Below, in pieces: positions 1-13,100 of a stretch of 64,000 bases of DNA; position 1 is the stretch's first letter, and each line of letters opens with the position of its first letter. This DNA is from Rallus limicola. Taxonomy: Eukaryota; Chordata; Aves; Gruiformes; Rallidae. The DNA is taken from positions 1 through 64,000 of the forward strand of contig JAKCOZ010000619.1 in the NCBI GenBank assembly GCA_022605955.1. Direction: 5' to 3'. Under the pieces are notes generated by a model. That model had not been told where the DNA came from. It saw nothing but the letters and a program-made list of their open reading frames with translations, and did not search any database. A program made the position numbers and the translations under genes.

Positions 1-198
1 ACTCCCAAAGTAAAGAAGCTAGGCCTGAAAGGCATAGCTTGTCTGAAACCTCCTAACAGGACACACGAGCAGACCCTGTCGCTTTGGCTCTCAGCCTTTT
101 CCTTTGCCTGGAAAGAGGGAACATGCCTGGAACCTCCTACGGTGCTTTTCTCGGCCCTAGCAGACTGCAGTTCAAAACATGCTAAACGTCCAGCAATA
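1..198 (+). repeat. Reference monomer of the satellite
   Basis: This unit matches the majority base at the sites I checked. It has 100 G+C of 198. There are five CpGs, at unit positions 66-67, 80-81, 140-141, 152-153 and 187-188. Landmarks are a StuI site (AGGCCT, 21-26) and a PstI site (CTGCAG, 165-170). Internal structure: a near-identical 13-mer, ctgRaacctccta, at 43-55 and 127-139 (84 bp apart); the 9-mer tgcctggaa at 105-113 and 124-132; an odd palindrome gcagActgc at 160-168; and short dyads gcct/aggc (23-33), acagg/cctgt (56-79) and tttcc/ggaaa (98-114). No CENP-B-box core is present, since the consensus has neither TTCG nor CGAA. The internal repeats hint that the unit grew from shorter pieces, but this is inference. 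Confidence 0.95.
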
Positions 199-2999
199 AC
201 TCCCAAAGTAAAGAAGCTAGGCCTGAAAGGCATAGCTTGTCTGAAATCTCCTAACAGGACACACGAGCAGACCCTGTCACTTTGGCTCTCAGCCTTTTCC
301 TTTGCCTGGAAAGAGGGGAACATGCCTGGAACCTCCTACGGTGCTTTTCTCGGCCCTAGCAGACTGCAGTTCAAAACATGCTAAACGTCCAGCAATAACT
401 CCCAAAGTAAAGAAACTAGGCCTGAAAGGCATAGCTTGTCTGAAACCTCCTAACAGGACACACGAGCAGACCCTGTCGCTTTGGCTCTCAGCCTTTTCCT
501 TTGCCTGGAAAGAGGGGAACATGCCTGGAACCTCCTACGGTGCTTTTCTCGGCCCTAGCAGACTGCAGTTCAAAACATGCTAAACGTCCAGCAATAACTC
601 CCAAAGTAAAGAAGCGAGGCCTGAAAGGCATAGCTTGTCTGAAACCTCCTAACAGGACACACGAGCAGACCCTGTCGCTTTGGCTCTCAGCCTTTTCCTT
701 TGCCTGGAAAGAGGGAACATGCCTGGAACCTCCTACGGTGCTTTTCTCGGCCCTAGCAGACTGCAGTTCAAAACATGCTAAACGTCCAGCAATAACTCCC
801 CAAAGTAAAGAAGCTAGGCCTGAAAGGCATAGCTTGTCTGAAACCTCCTAACAGGACACACGAGCAGACCCTGTCGCTTTGGCTCTCAGCCTTTTCCTTT
901 GCCTGGAAAGAGGGAACATGCCTGGAACCTCCTACGGTGCTTTTCTCGGCCCTAGCAGACTGCAGTTCAAAACATGCTAAACGTCCAGCAATAACTCCCA
1001 AAGTAAAGAAGCTAGGCCTGAAAAGGCATAGCTTGTCTGAAACCTCCTAACAGGACACACCAGCAGACCCTGTCACTTTGGCTCTCAGCCTTTTCCTTTG
1101 CCTGGAAAGAGGGAACATGCCTGGAACCTCCTACGGTGCTTTTCTCGGCCCTAGCAGACTGCAGTTCAAAACATGCTAAACGTCCAGCAATAACTCCCAA
1201 AGTAAAGAAAACTAGGCCTGAAAGGCATAGCTTGTCTGAAACCTCCTAACAGGACACACGAGCAGACCCTGTCGCTTTGGCTCTCAGCCTTTTCCTTTGC
1301 CTGGAAAGAGGGAACATCCTGGAACCTCCTACGGTGCTTTTCTCGGCCCTAGCAGACTGCAGTTCAAAACATGCTAAACGTCCAGCAATAACTCCCAAAG
1401 TAAAGAAGCTAGGCCTGAAAGGCATAGCTTGTCTGAAACCTCCTAACAGGACACACCAGCAGACCCTGTCACTTTGGCTCTCAGCCTTTTCCTTTGCCTG
1501 GAAAGAGGGAACATGCCTGGAACCTCCTACGGTGCTTTTCTCGGCCCTAGCAGACTGCAGTTCAAAACATGCTAAACGTCCAGCAATAACTCCCAAAGTA
1601 AAGAAGCTAGGCCTGAAAGGCATAGCTTGTCTGAAACCTCCTAACAGGACACACGAGCAGACCCTGTCACTTTGGCTCTCAGCCTTTTCCTTTGCCTGGA
1701 AAGAGGGAACATGCCTGGAACCTCCTACGGTGCTTTTCTCGGCCCTAGCAGACTGCAGTTCAAAACATGCTAAACGTCCAGCAATAACTCCCAAAGTAAA
1801 GAAGCGAGGCCTGAAAGGCATAGCTTGTCTGAAACCTCCTAACAGGACACACGAGCAGACCCTGTCCGCTTTGGCTCTCAGCCTTTTCCTTTGCCTGGAA
1901 AGAGGGGAACATGCCTGGAACCTCCTACGGTGCTTTTCTCGGCCCTAGCAGACTGCAGTTCAAAACATGCTAAACGTCCAGCAATAACTCCCAAAGTAAA
2001 GAAGCTAGGCCTGAAAGGCATAGCTTGTCTGAAACCTTCCTAACAGGACACACCAGCAGACCCTGTCACTTTGGCTCTCAGCCTTTTCCTTTGCCTGGAA
2101 AGAGGGAACATGCCTGGAACCTCCTACGGTGCTTTTCTCGGCCCTAGCAGACTGCAGTTCAAAACATGCTAAACGTCCAGCAATAACTCCCAAAGTAAAG
2201 AAGCTAGGCCTGAAAGGCATAGCTTGTCTGAAACCTCCTAACAGGACACACGAGCAGACCCTGTCGCTTTGGCTCTCAGCCTTTTCCTTTGCCTGGAAAG
2301 AGGGAACATGCCTGGAACCTCCTACGGTGCTTTTCTCGGCCCTAGCAGACTGCAGTTCAAAACATGCTAAACGTCCAGCAATAACTCCCAAAGTAAAGAA
2401 GCTAGGCCTGAAAGGCATAGCTTGTCTGAAACCTCCTAACAGGGACACACGAGCAGACCCTGTCACTTTGGCTCTCAGCCTTTTCCTTTGCCTGGAAAGA
2501 GGGAACATGCCTGGAACCTCCTACGGTGCTTTTCTCGGCCCTAGCAGACTGCAGTTCAAAACATGCTAAACGTCCAGCAATAACTCCCAAAGTAAAGAAG
2601 CTAGGCCTGAAAGGCATAGCTTGTCTGAAACCTCCTAACAGGACACACGAGCAGACCCTGTCGCTTTGGCTCTCAGCCTTTTCCTTTGCCTGGAAAGAGG
2701 GAACATGCCTGGAACCTCCTACGGTGCTTTTCTCGGCCCTAGCAGACTGCAGTTCAAAACATGCTAAACGTCCAGCAATAACTCCCAAAGTAAAGAAGCT
2801 AGGCCTGAAAGGCATAGCTTGTCTGAAACCTCCTAACAGGACACACGAGCAGACCCTGTCACTTTGGCTCTCAGCCTTTTCCTTTGCCTGGAAAGAGGGA
2901 ACATGCCTGGAACCTCCTACGGTGCTTTTCTCGGCCCTAGCAGACTGCAGTTCAAAACATGCTAAACGTCCAGCAATAACTCCCAAAGTAAAGAAGCTA

Positions 3000-4000
3000 G
3001 GCCTGAAAGGCATAGCTTGTCTGAAACCTCCTAACAGGACACACGAGCAGACCCTGTCGCTTTGGCTCTCAGCCTTTTCCTTTGCCTGGAAAGAGGGAAC
3101 ATGCCTGGAACCTCCTACGGTGCTTTTCTCGGCCCGAGCAGACTGCAGTTCAAAACATGCTAAACGTCCCAGCAATAACTCCCAAAGTAAAGAAGCTAGG
3201 ACTGAAAGGCATAGCTTGTCTGAAACCTCCTAACAGGACAAACGAGCAGACCCTGTCACTTTGGCTCTCAGCCTTTTCCTTTGCCTGGAAAGAGGGAACA
3301 TGCCTGGAACCTCCTACGGTGCTTTTCTCGGCCCTAGCAGACTGCAGTTCAAAACATGCTAAACGTCCAGCAATAACTCCCAAAGTAAAGAAGCTAGGCC
3401 TGAAAGGCATAGCTTGTCTGAAACCTCCTAACAGGACACACGAGCAGACCCTGTCACTTTGGCTCTCAGCCTTTTCCTTTGCCTGGAAAGAGGGAACATG
3501 CCTGGAACCTCCTACGGTGCTTTTCTCGGCCCTAGCAGACTGCAGTTCAAAACATGCTAAACGTCCAGCAATAACTCCCAAAGTAAAGAAGCTAGGCCTG
3601 AAAGGCATAGCTTGTCTGAAACCTCCTAACAGGACACACGAGCAGACCCTGTCACTTTGGCTCTCAGCCTTTTCCTTTGCCTGGAAAGAGGGAACATGCC
3701 TGGAACCTCCTACGGTGCTTTTCTCGGCCCTAGCAGACTGCAGTTCAAAACATGCTAAACGTCCAGCAATAACTCCCCAAAGTAAAGAAGCTAGGCCTGA
3801 AAGGCATAGCCTATCTGAAACCTCCTAACAGGACACACGAGCAGACCCTGTCGCTTTGGCTCTCAGCCTTTTCCTTTGCCTGGAAAGAGGGAACATGCCT
3901 GGAACCTCCTACGGTGCTTTTCTCGGCCCTAGCAGACTGCAGTTCAAAACATGCTAAACGTCCAGCAATAACTCCCAAAGTAAAGAAGCTAGGCCTGAAA
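3000..4000 (+). repeat. Cassette copy 1 (T158G, C24A, gcctatctg)
   Basis: A run of about five units carries T158G at 3136 (cccgagcag), C24A about 66 bases later (ctaggactg), and the double variant T39C plus G41A near 3810-3813 (gcctatctg). The same order of markers occurs 16 units downstream at about 6.1-7.1 kb. This copy also carries two extra Cs (3168-3170 and 3775-3778) that the downstream copy lacks. Confidence 0.85.
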
Positions 4001-6099
4001 GGCATAGCTTGTCTGAAACCTCCTAACAGGACACACGAGCAGACCCTGTCACTTTGGCTCTCAGCCTTTTCCTTTGCCTGGAAAGAGGGAACATGCCTGG
4101 AACCTCCTACGGTGCTTTTCTCGGCCCTAGCAGACTGCAGTTCAAAACATGCTAAACGTCCAGCAATAACTCCCAAAGTAAAGAAGCTAGGCCTGAAAGG
4201 CATAGCTTGTCTGAAACCTCCTAACAGGACACACGAGCAGACCCTGTCGCTTTGGCTCTCAGCCTTTTCCTTTGCCTGGAAAGAGGGAACATGCCTGGAA
4301 CCTCCTACGGTGCTTTTCTCGGCCCTAGCAGACTGCAGTTCAAAACATGCTAAACGTCCAGCAATAACTCCCAAAGTAAAGAAGCTAGGCCTGAAAGGCA
4401 TAGCTTGTCTGAAACCTCCTAACAGGACACACGAGCAGACCCTGTCACTTTGGCTCTCAGCCTTTTCCTTTGCCTGGAAAGAGGGAACATGCCTGGAACC
4501 TCCTACGGTGCTTTTCTCGGCCCTAGCAGGCTGCAGTTCAAAACATGCTAAACGTCCAGCAATAACTCCCAAAGTAAAGAAGCTAGGCCTGAAAGGCATA
4601 GCTTGTCTGAAACCTCCTAACAGACACACGAGCAGACCCTGTCACTTTGGCTCTCAGCCTTTTCCTTTGCCTGGAAAGAGGGAACATGCCTGGAACCTCC
4701 TACGGTGCTTTTCTCGGCCCTAGCAGACTGCAGTTCAAAACATGCTAAACGTCCAGCAATAACTCCCAAAGTAAAGAAGCTAGGCCTGAAAGGCATAGCT
4801 TGTCTGAAACCTCCTAACAGGACACACGAGCAGACCCTGTCGCTTTGGCTCTCAGCCTTTTCCTTTGCCTGGAAAGAGGGAACATGCCTGGAACCTCCTA
4901 CGGTGCTTTTCTCGGCCCTAGCAGACTGCAGTTCAAAACATGCTAAACGTCCAGCAATAACTCCCAAAGTAAAGAAGCGAGGCCTGAAAGGCATAGCTTG
5001 TCTGAAACCTCCTAACAGGACACACGAGCAGACCCTGTCGCTTTGGCTCTCAGCCTTTTCCTTTGCCTGGAAAGAGGGAACATGCCTGGAACCTCCTACG
5101 GTGCTTTTCTCGGCCCTAGCAGACTGCAGTTCAAAACATGCTAAACGTCCAGCAATAACTCCCAAAGTAAAGAAGCTAGGCCTGAAAGGCATAGCTTGTC
5201 TGAAACCTCCTAACAGGACACACCAGCAGACCCTGTCACTTTGGCTCTCAGCCTTTTCCTTTGCCTGGAAAGAGGGAACATGCCTGGAACCTCCTACGGT
5301 GCTTTTCTCGGCCCTAGCAGACTGCAGTTCAAAACATGCTAAACGTCCAGCAATAACTCCCAAAGTAAAGAAGCTAGGCCTGAAAGGCATAGCTTGTCTG
5401 AAACCTCCTAACAGGACACACGAGCAGACCCTGTCGCTTTGGCTCTCAGCCTTTTCCTTTGCCTGGAAAGAGGGAACATGCCTGGAACCTCCTACGGTGC
5501 TTTTCTCGGCCCTAGCAGACTGCAGTTCACAAAACATGCTAAACGTCAGCAATAACTCCCAAAGTAAAGAAGCTAGGCCTGAAAGGCATAGCTTGTCTGA
5601 AACCTCCTAACAGGACACACGAGCAGACCCTGTCACTTTGGCTCTCAGCCTTTTCCTTTGCCTGGAAAGAGGGAACATGCCTGGAACCTCCTACGGTGCT
5701 TTCTCGGCCCTAGCAGACTGCAGTTCAAAACATGCTAAACGTCCAGCAATAACTCCCAAAGTAAAGAAGCTAGGCCTGAAAGGCATAGCTTGTCTGAAAC
5801 CTCCTAACAGGACACACGAGCAGACCCTGTCGCTTTGGCTCTCAGCCTTTTCCTTTGCCTGGAAAGAGGGAACATGCCTGGAACCTCCTACGGTGCTTTT
5901 CTCGGCCCTAGCAGACTGCAGTTCAAAACATGCTAAACGTCCAGCAATAACTCCCAAAGTAAAGAAGCTAGGCCTGAAAGGCATAGCTTGTCTGAAACCT
6001 CCTAACAGGACACACGAGCAGACCCTGTCACTTTGGCTCTCAGCCTTTTCCTTTGCCTGGAAAGAGGGAACATGCCTGGAACCTCCTACGGTGCTTTTC

Positions 6100-7100
6100 T
6101 CGGCCCTAGCAGACTGCAGTTCAAAACATGCTAAACGTCCAGCAATAACTCCCAAAGTAAAGAAGCTAGGCCTGAAAGGCATAGCTTGTCTGAAACCTCC
6201 TAACAGGACACACGAGCAGACCCTGTCGCTTTGGCTCTCAGCCTTTTCCTTTGCCTGGAAAGAGGGAACATGCCTGGAACCTCCTACGGTGCTTTTCTCG
6301 GCCCGAGCAGACTGCAGTTCAAAACATGCTAAACGTCCAGCAATAACTCCCAAAGTAAAGAAGCTAGGACTGAAAGGCATAGCTTGTCTGAAACCTCCTA
6401 ACAGGACACACGAGCAGACCCTGTCACTTTGGCTCTCAGCCTTTTCCTTTGCCTGGAAAGAGGGAACATGCCTGGAACCTCCTACGGTGCTTTTCTCGGC
6501 CCTAGCAGACTGCAGTTCAAAACATGCTAAACGTCCAGCAATAACTCCCAAAGTAAAGAAGCTAGGCCTGAAAGGCATAGCTTGTCTGAAACCTCCTAAC
6601 AGGACACACGAGCAGACCCTGTCACTTTGGCTCTCAGCCTTTTCCTTTGCCTGGAAAGAGGGAACATGCCTGGAACCTCCTACGGTGCTTTTCTCGGCCC
6701 TAGCAGACTGCAGTTCAAAACATGCTAAACGTCCAGCAATAACTCCCAAAGTAAAGAAGCTAGGCCTGAAAGGCATAGCTTGTCTGAAACCTCCTAACAG
6801 GACACACGAGCAGACCCTGTCACTTTGGCTCTCAGCCTTTTCCTTTGCCTGGAAAGAGGGAACATGCCTGGAACCTCCTACGGTGCTTTTCTCGGCCCTA
6901 GCAGACTGCAGTTCAAAACATGCTAAACGTCCAGCAATAACTCCCAAAGTAAAGAAGCTAGGCCTGAAAGGCATAGCCTATCTGAAACCTCCTAACAGGA
7001 CACACGAGCAGACCCTGTCGCTTTGGCTCTCAGCCTTTTCCTTTGCCTGGAAAGAGGGAACATGCCTGGAACCTCCTACGGTGCTTTTCTCGGCCCTAGC
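6100..7100 (+). repeat. Cassette copy 2 (T158G, C24A, gcctatctg)
   Basis: T158G at 6305, C24A near 6369 and gcctatctg at 6976-6984 repeat the marker order of the 3.0-4.0 kb cassette at an offset of 16 units once the intervening indels are counted. The gcctatctg variant also appears at 12,916, 30 units further on. It places a TAG on the minus strand and so breaks the otherwise open minus-strand frame at these units. Confidence 0.85.
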
Positions 7101-10100
7101 AGACTGCAGTTCAAAACATGCTAAACGTCCAGCAATAACTCCCAAAGTAAAGAAGCTAGGCCTGAAAGGCATAGCTTGTCTGAAACCTCCTAACAGGACA
7201 CACGAGCAGACCCTGTCACTTTGGCTCTCAGCCTTTTCCTTTGCCTGGAAAGAGGGAACATGCCTGGAACCTCCTACGGTGCTTTTCTCGGCCCTAGCAG
7301 ACTGCAGTTCAAAACATGCTAAACGTCCAGCAATAACTCCCAAAGTAAAGAAGCTAGGCCTGAAAGGCATAGCTTGTCTGAAACCTCCTAACAGGACACA
7401 CGAGCAGACCCTGTCGCTTTGGCTCTCAGCGTTTTCCTTTGCCTGGAAAGAGGGAACATGCCTGGAACCTCCTACGGTGCTTTTCTCGGCCCTAGCAGAC
7501 TGCAGTTCAAAACATGCTAAACGTCCAGCAATAACTCCCAAAGTAAAGAAGCTAGGCCTGAAAGGCATAGCTTGTCTGAAACCTCCTAACAGGACACACG
7601 AGCAGACCCTGTCACTTTGGCTCTCAGCCTTTTCCTTTGCCTGGAAAGAGGGAACATGCCTGGAACCTCCTACGGTGCTTTTCTCGGCCCTAGCAGACTG
7701 CAGTTCAAAACATGCTAAACGTCCAGCAATAACTCCCAAAGTAAAGAAGCTAGGCCTGAAAGGCATAGCTTGTCTGAAACCTCCTAACAGGACACACGAG
7801 CAGACCCTGTCACTTTGGCTCTCAGCCTTTTCCTTTGCCTGGAAAGAGGGAACATGCCTGGAACCTCCTACGGTGCTTTTCTCGGCCCTAGCAGACTGCA
7901 GTTCAAAACATGCTAAACGTCCAGCAATAACTCCCAAAGTAAAGAAGCTAGGCCTGAAAGGCATAGCTTGTCTGAAACCTCCTAACAGGACACACCAGCA
8001 GACCCTATCACTTTGGCTCTCAGCCTTTTCCTTTGCCTGGAAAGAGGGAACATGCCTGGAACCTCCTACGGTGCTTTTCTCGGCCCTAGCAGACTGCAGT
8101 TCAAAACATGCTAAACGTCCAGCAATAACTCCCAAAGTAAAGAAGCTAGGACTGAAAGGCATAGCTTGTCTGAAACCTCCTAACAGGACACACGAGCAGA
8201 CCCTGTCGCTTTGGCTCTCAGCCTTTTCCTTTGCCTGGAAAGAGGGAACATGCCTGGAACCTCCTACGGTGCTTTTCTCGGCCCTAGCAGACTGCAGTTC
8301 AAAACATGCTAAACGTCCAGCAATAACTCCCAAAGTAAAGAAGCTAGGCCTGAAAGGCATAGCTTGTCTGAAACCTCCTAACAGGACACACGAGCAGACC
8401 CTGTCACTTTGGCTCTCAGCCTTTTCCTTTGCCTGGAAAGAGGGAACATGCCTGGAACCTCCTACGGTGCTTTTCTCGGCCCTAGCAGACTGCAGTTCAA
8501 AACATGCTAAACGTCCAGCAATAACTCCCAAAGTAAAGAAGCTAGGCCTGAAAGGCATAGCTTGTCTGAAACCTCCTAACAGGACACACGAGCAGACCCT
8601 GTCGCTTTGGCTCTCAGCCTTTTCCTTTGCCTGGAAAGAGGGAACATGCCTGGAACCTCCTACGGTGCTTTTCTCGGCCCTAGCAGACTGCAGTTCAAAA
8701 CATGCTAAACGTCCAGCAATAACTCCCAAAGTAAAGAAGCTAGGCCTGAAAGGCATAGCTTGTCTGAAACCTCCTAACAGGACACACGAGCAGACCCTGT
8801 CACTTTGGCTCTCAGCGTTTTCCTTTGCCTGGAAAGAGGGAACATGCCTGGAACCTCCTACGGTGCTTTTCTCGGCCCTAGCAGACTGCAGTTCAAAACA
8901 TGCTAAACGTCCAGCAATAACTCCCAAAGTAAAGAAGCTAGGCCTGAAAGGCATAGCTTGTCTGAAACCTCCTAACAGGACACATGAGCAGACCCTGTCA
9001 CTTTGGCTCTCAGCCTTTTCCTTTGCCTGGAAAGAGGGAACATGCCTGGAACCTCCTACGGTGCTTTTCTCGGCCCTAGCAGACTGCAGTTCAAAACATG
9101 CTAAACGTCCAGCAATAACTCCCAAAGTAAAGAAGCTAGGCCTGAAAGGCATAGCTTGTCTGAAACCTCCTAACAGGACACACGAGCAGACCCTGTCACT
9201 TTGGCTCTCAGCCTTTTCCTTTGCCTGGAAAGAGGGAACATGCCTGGAACCTCCTACGGTGCTTTTCTCGGCCCTAGCAGACTGCAGTTCAAAACATGCT
9301 AAACGTCCAGCAATAACTCCCAAAGTAAAGAAGCTAGGCCTGAAAGGCATAGCTTGTCTGAAACCTCCTAACAGGACACACGAGCAGACCCTATCACTTT
9401 GGCTCTCAGCCTTTTCCTTTGCCTGGAAAGAGGGAACATGCCTGGAACCTCCTACGGTGCTTTTCTCGGCCCTAGCAGACTGCAGTTCAAAACATGCTAA
9501 ACGTCCAGCAATAACTCCCAAAGTAAAGAAGCTAGGCCTGAAAGGCATAGCTTGTCTGAAACCTCCTAACAGGACACACGAGCAGACCCTGTCGCTTTGG
9601 CTCTCAGCCTTTTCCTTTGCCTGGAAAGAGGGAACATGCCTGGAACCTCCTACGGTGCTTTTCTCGGCCCTAGCAGACTGCAGTTCAAAACATGCTAAAC
9701 GTCCAGCAATAACTCCCAAAGTAAAGAAGCTAGGCCTGAAAGGCATAGCTTGTCTGAAACCTCCTAACAGGACACACGAGCAGACCCTGTCGCTTTGGCT
9801 CTCAGCCTTTTCCTTTGCCTGGAAAGAGGGAACATGCCTGGAACCTCCTACGGTGCTTTTCTCGGCCCTAGCAGACTGCAGTTCAAAACATGCTAAACGT
9901 CCAGCAATAACTCCCAAAGTAAAGAAGCTAGGCCTGAAAGGCATAGCTTGTCTGAAACCTCCTAACAGGACACACGAGCAGACCCTGTCACTTTGGCTCT
10001 CAGCCTTTTCCTTTGCCTGGAAAGAGGGAACATGCCTGGAACCTCCTACGGTGCTTTTCTCGGCCCTAGCAGACTGCAGTTCAAAACATGCTAAACGTCC

Positions 10101-13100
10101 AGCAATAACTCCCAAAGTAAAGAAGCTAGGCCTGAAAGGCATAGCTTGTCTGAAACCTCCTAACAGGACACACGAGCAGACCCTATCACTTTGGCTCTCA
10201 GCCTTTTCCTTTGCCTGGAAAGAGGGAACATGCCTGGAACCTCCTACGGTGCTTTTCTCGGCCCTAGCAGACTGCAGTTCAAAACATGCTAAACGTCCAG
10301 CAATAACTCCCAAAGTAAAGAAGCTAGGCCTGAAAGGCATAGCTTGTCTGAAACCTCCTAACAGGACACACGAGCAGACCCTGTCGCTTTGGCTCTCAGC
10401 CTTTTCCTTTGCCTGGAAAGAGGGAACATGCCTGGAACCTCCTACGGTGCTTTTCTCGGCCCTAGCAGACTGCAGTTCAAAACATGCTAAACGTCCAGCA
10501 ATAACTCCCAAAGTAAAGAAGCTAGGCCTGAAAGGCATAGCTTGTCTGAAACCTCCTAACAGGACACACGAGCAGACCCTGTCACTTTGGCTCTCAGCCT
10601 TTTCCTTTGCCTGGAAAGAGGGAACATGCCTGGAACCTCCTACGGTGCTTTTCTCGGCCCTAGCAGACTGCAGTTCAAAACATGCTAAACGTCCAGCAAT
10701 AACTCCCAAAGTAAAGAAGCTAGGCCTGAAAGGCATAGCTTGTCTGAAACCTCCTAAGAGGACACACGAGCAGACCCTGTCACTTTGGCTCTCAGCCTTT
10801 TCCTTTGCCTGGAAAGAGGGAACATGCCTGGAACCTCCTACGGTGCTTTTCTCGGCCCTAGCAGACTGCAGTTCAAAACATGCTAAACGTCCAGCAATAA
10901 CTCCCAAAGTAAAGAAGCTAGGCCTGAAAGGCATAGCTTGTCTGAAACCTCCTAACAGGACACACGAGCAGACCCTGTCACTTTGGCTCTCAGCCTTTTC
11001 CTTTGCCTGGAAAGAGGGAACATGCCTGGAACCTCCTACGGTGCTTTTCTCGGCCCTAGCAGACTGCAGTTCAAAACATGCTAAACGTCCAGCAATAACT
11101 CCCAAAGTAAAGAAGCTAGGCCTGAAAGGCATAGCTTGTCTGAAACCTCCTAACAGGACACATGAGCAGACCCTGTCACTTTGGCTCTCAGCCTTTTCCT
11201 TTGCCTGGAAAGAGGGAACATGCCTGGAACCTCCTACGGTGCTTTTCTCGGCCCTAGCAGACTGCAGTTCAAAACATGCTAAACGTCCAGCAATAACTCC
11301 CAAAGTAAAGAAGCTAGGCCTGAAAGGCATAGCTTGTCTGAAACCTCCTAACAGGACACACGAGCAGACCCTATCACTTTGGCTCTCAGCCTTTTCCTTT
11401 GCCTGGAAAGAGGGAACATGCCTGGAACCTCCTACGGTGCTTTTCTCGGCCCTAGCAGACTGCAGTTCAAAACATGCTAAACGTCCAGCAATAACTCCCA
11501 AAGTAAAGAAGCTAGGCCTGAAAGGCATAGCTTGTCTGAAACCTCCTAACAGGACACACGAGCAGACCCTGTCACTTTGGCTCTCAGCCTTTTCCTTTGC
11601 CTGGAAAGAGGGAACATGCCTGGAACCTCCTACGGTGCTTTTCTCGGCCCTAGCAGACTGCAGTTCAAAACATGCTAAACGTCCAGCAATAACTCCCAAA
11701 GTAAAGAAGCTAGGCCTGAAAGGCATAGCTTGTCTGAAACCTCCTAACAGGACACACGAGCAGACCCTGTCGCTTTGGCTCTCAGCCTTTTCCTTTGCCT
11801 GGAAAGAGGGAACATGCCTGGAACCTCCTACGGTGCTTTTCTCGGCCCTAGCAGACTGCAGTTCAAAACATGCTAAACGTCCAGCAATAACTCCCAAAGT
11901 AAAGAAGCTAGGCCTGAAAGGCATAGCTTGTCTGAAACCTCCTAACAGGACACACGAGCAGACCCTGTCGCTTTGGCTCTCAGCCTTTTCCTTTGCCTGG
12001 AAAGAGGGAACATGCCTGGAACCTCCTACGGTGCTTTTCTCGGCCCTAGCAGACTGCAGTTCAAAACATGCTAAACGTCCAGCAATAACTCCCAAAGTAA
12101 AGAAGCTAGGCCTGAAAGGCATAGCTTGTCTGAAACCTCCTAACAGGACACACGAGCAGACCCTGTCACTTTGGCTCTCAGCCTTTTCCTTTGCCTGGAA
12201 AGAGGGAACATGCCTGGAACCTCCTACGGTGCTTTTCTCGGCCCTAGCAGACTGCAGTTCAAAACATGCTAAACGTCCAGCAATAACTCCCAAAGTAAAG
12301 AAGCTAGGCCTGAAAGGCATAGCTTGTCTGAAACCTCCTAACAGGACACACGAGCAGACCCTATCACTTTGGCTCTCAGCCTTTTCCTTTGCCTGGAAAG
12401 AGGGAACATGCCTGGAACCTCCTACGGTGCTTTTCTCGGCCCTAGCAGACTGCAGTTCAAAACATGCTAAACGTCCAGCAATAACTCCCAAAGTAAAGAA
12501 GCTAGGCCTGAAAGGCATAGCTTGTCTGAAACCTCCTAACAGGACACACGAGCAGACCCTATCACTTTGGCTCTCAGCCTTTTCCTTTGCCTGGAAAGAG
12601 GGAACATGCCTGGAACCTCCTACGGTGCTTTTCTCGGCCCTAGCAGACTGCAGTTCAAAACATGCTAAACGTCCAGCAATAACTCCCAAAGTAAAGAAGC
12701 TAGGCCTGAAAGGCATAGCTTGTCTGAAACCTCCTAACAGGACACACGAGCAGACCCTGTCACTTTGGCTCTCAGCCTTTTCCTTTGCCTGGAAAGAGGG
12801 AACATGCCTGGAACCTCCTACGGTGCTTTTCTCGGCCCTAGCAGACTGCAGTTCAAAACATGCTAAACGTCCAGCAATAACTCCCAAAGTAAAGAAGCTA
12901 GGCCTGAAAGGCATAGCCTATCTGAAACCTCCTAACAGGACACACGAGCAGACCCTGTCGCTTTGGCTCTCAGCCTTTTCCTTTGCCTGGAAAGAGGGAA
13001 CATGCCTGGAACCTCCTACGGTGCTTTTCTCGGCCCTAGCAGACGGCAGTTCAAAACATGCTAAACGTCCAGCAATAACTCCCAAAGTAAAGAAGCTAGG

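Larger units (their letters stand above)
1..5710 (+). repeat. Indel-rich segment of the array
   Basis: Sixteen length changes fall in these 29 units. Extra bases occur at 315-318 (G4), 514-517 (G4), 798-801 (C4), 1021-1024 (A4), 1208-1211 (A4), 1866-1867, 1904-1907 (G4), 2037-2038, 2442-2444, 3168-3170, 3775-3778 (C4) and 5529-5530 (two bases). Losses occur near 1317, 4623, 5547 and 5700. Fourteen of the 16 add or remove a base identical to its neighbour. The same kind of unit downstream is almost indel-free, while substitutions do not look more frequent here. The pattern fits long-read consensus error near a contig end or a coverage drop. A genuinely older array edge is possible but would be expected to show more substitutions too. 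Confidence 0.9.

Noticed and set aside
142..5610. The many short open frames in the first 5.6 kb as small genes
   Set aside because: They are fragments of the same two satellite frames, broken by the single-base length changes of this segment.
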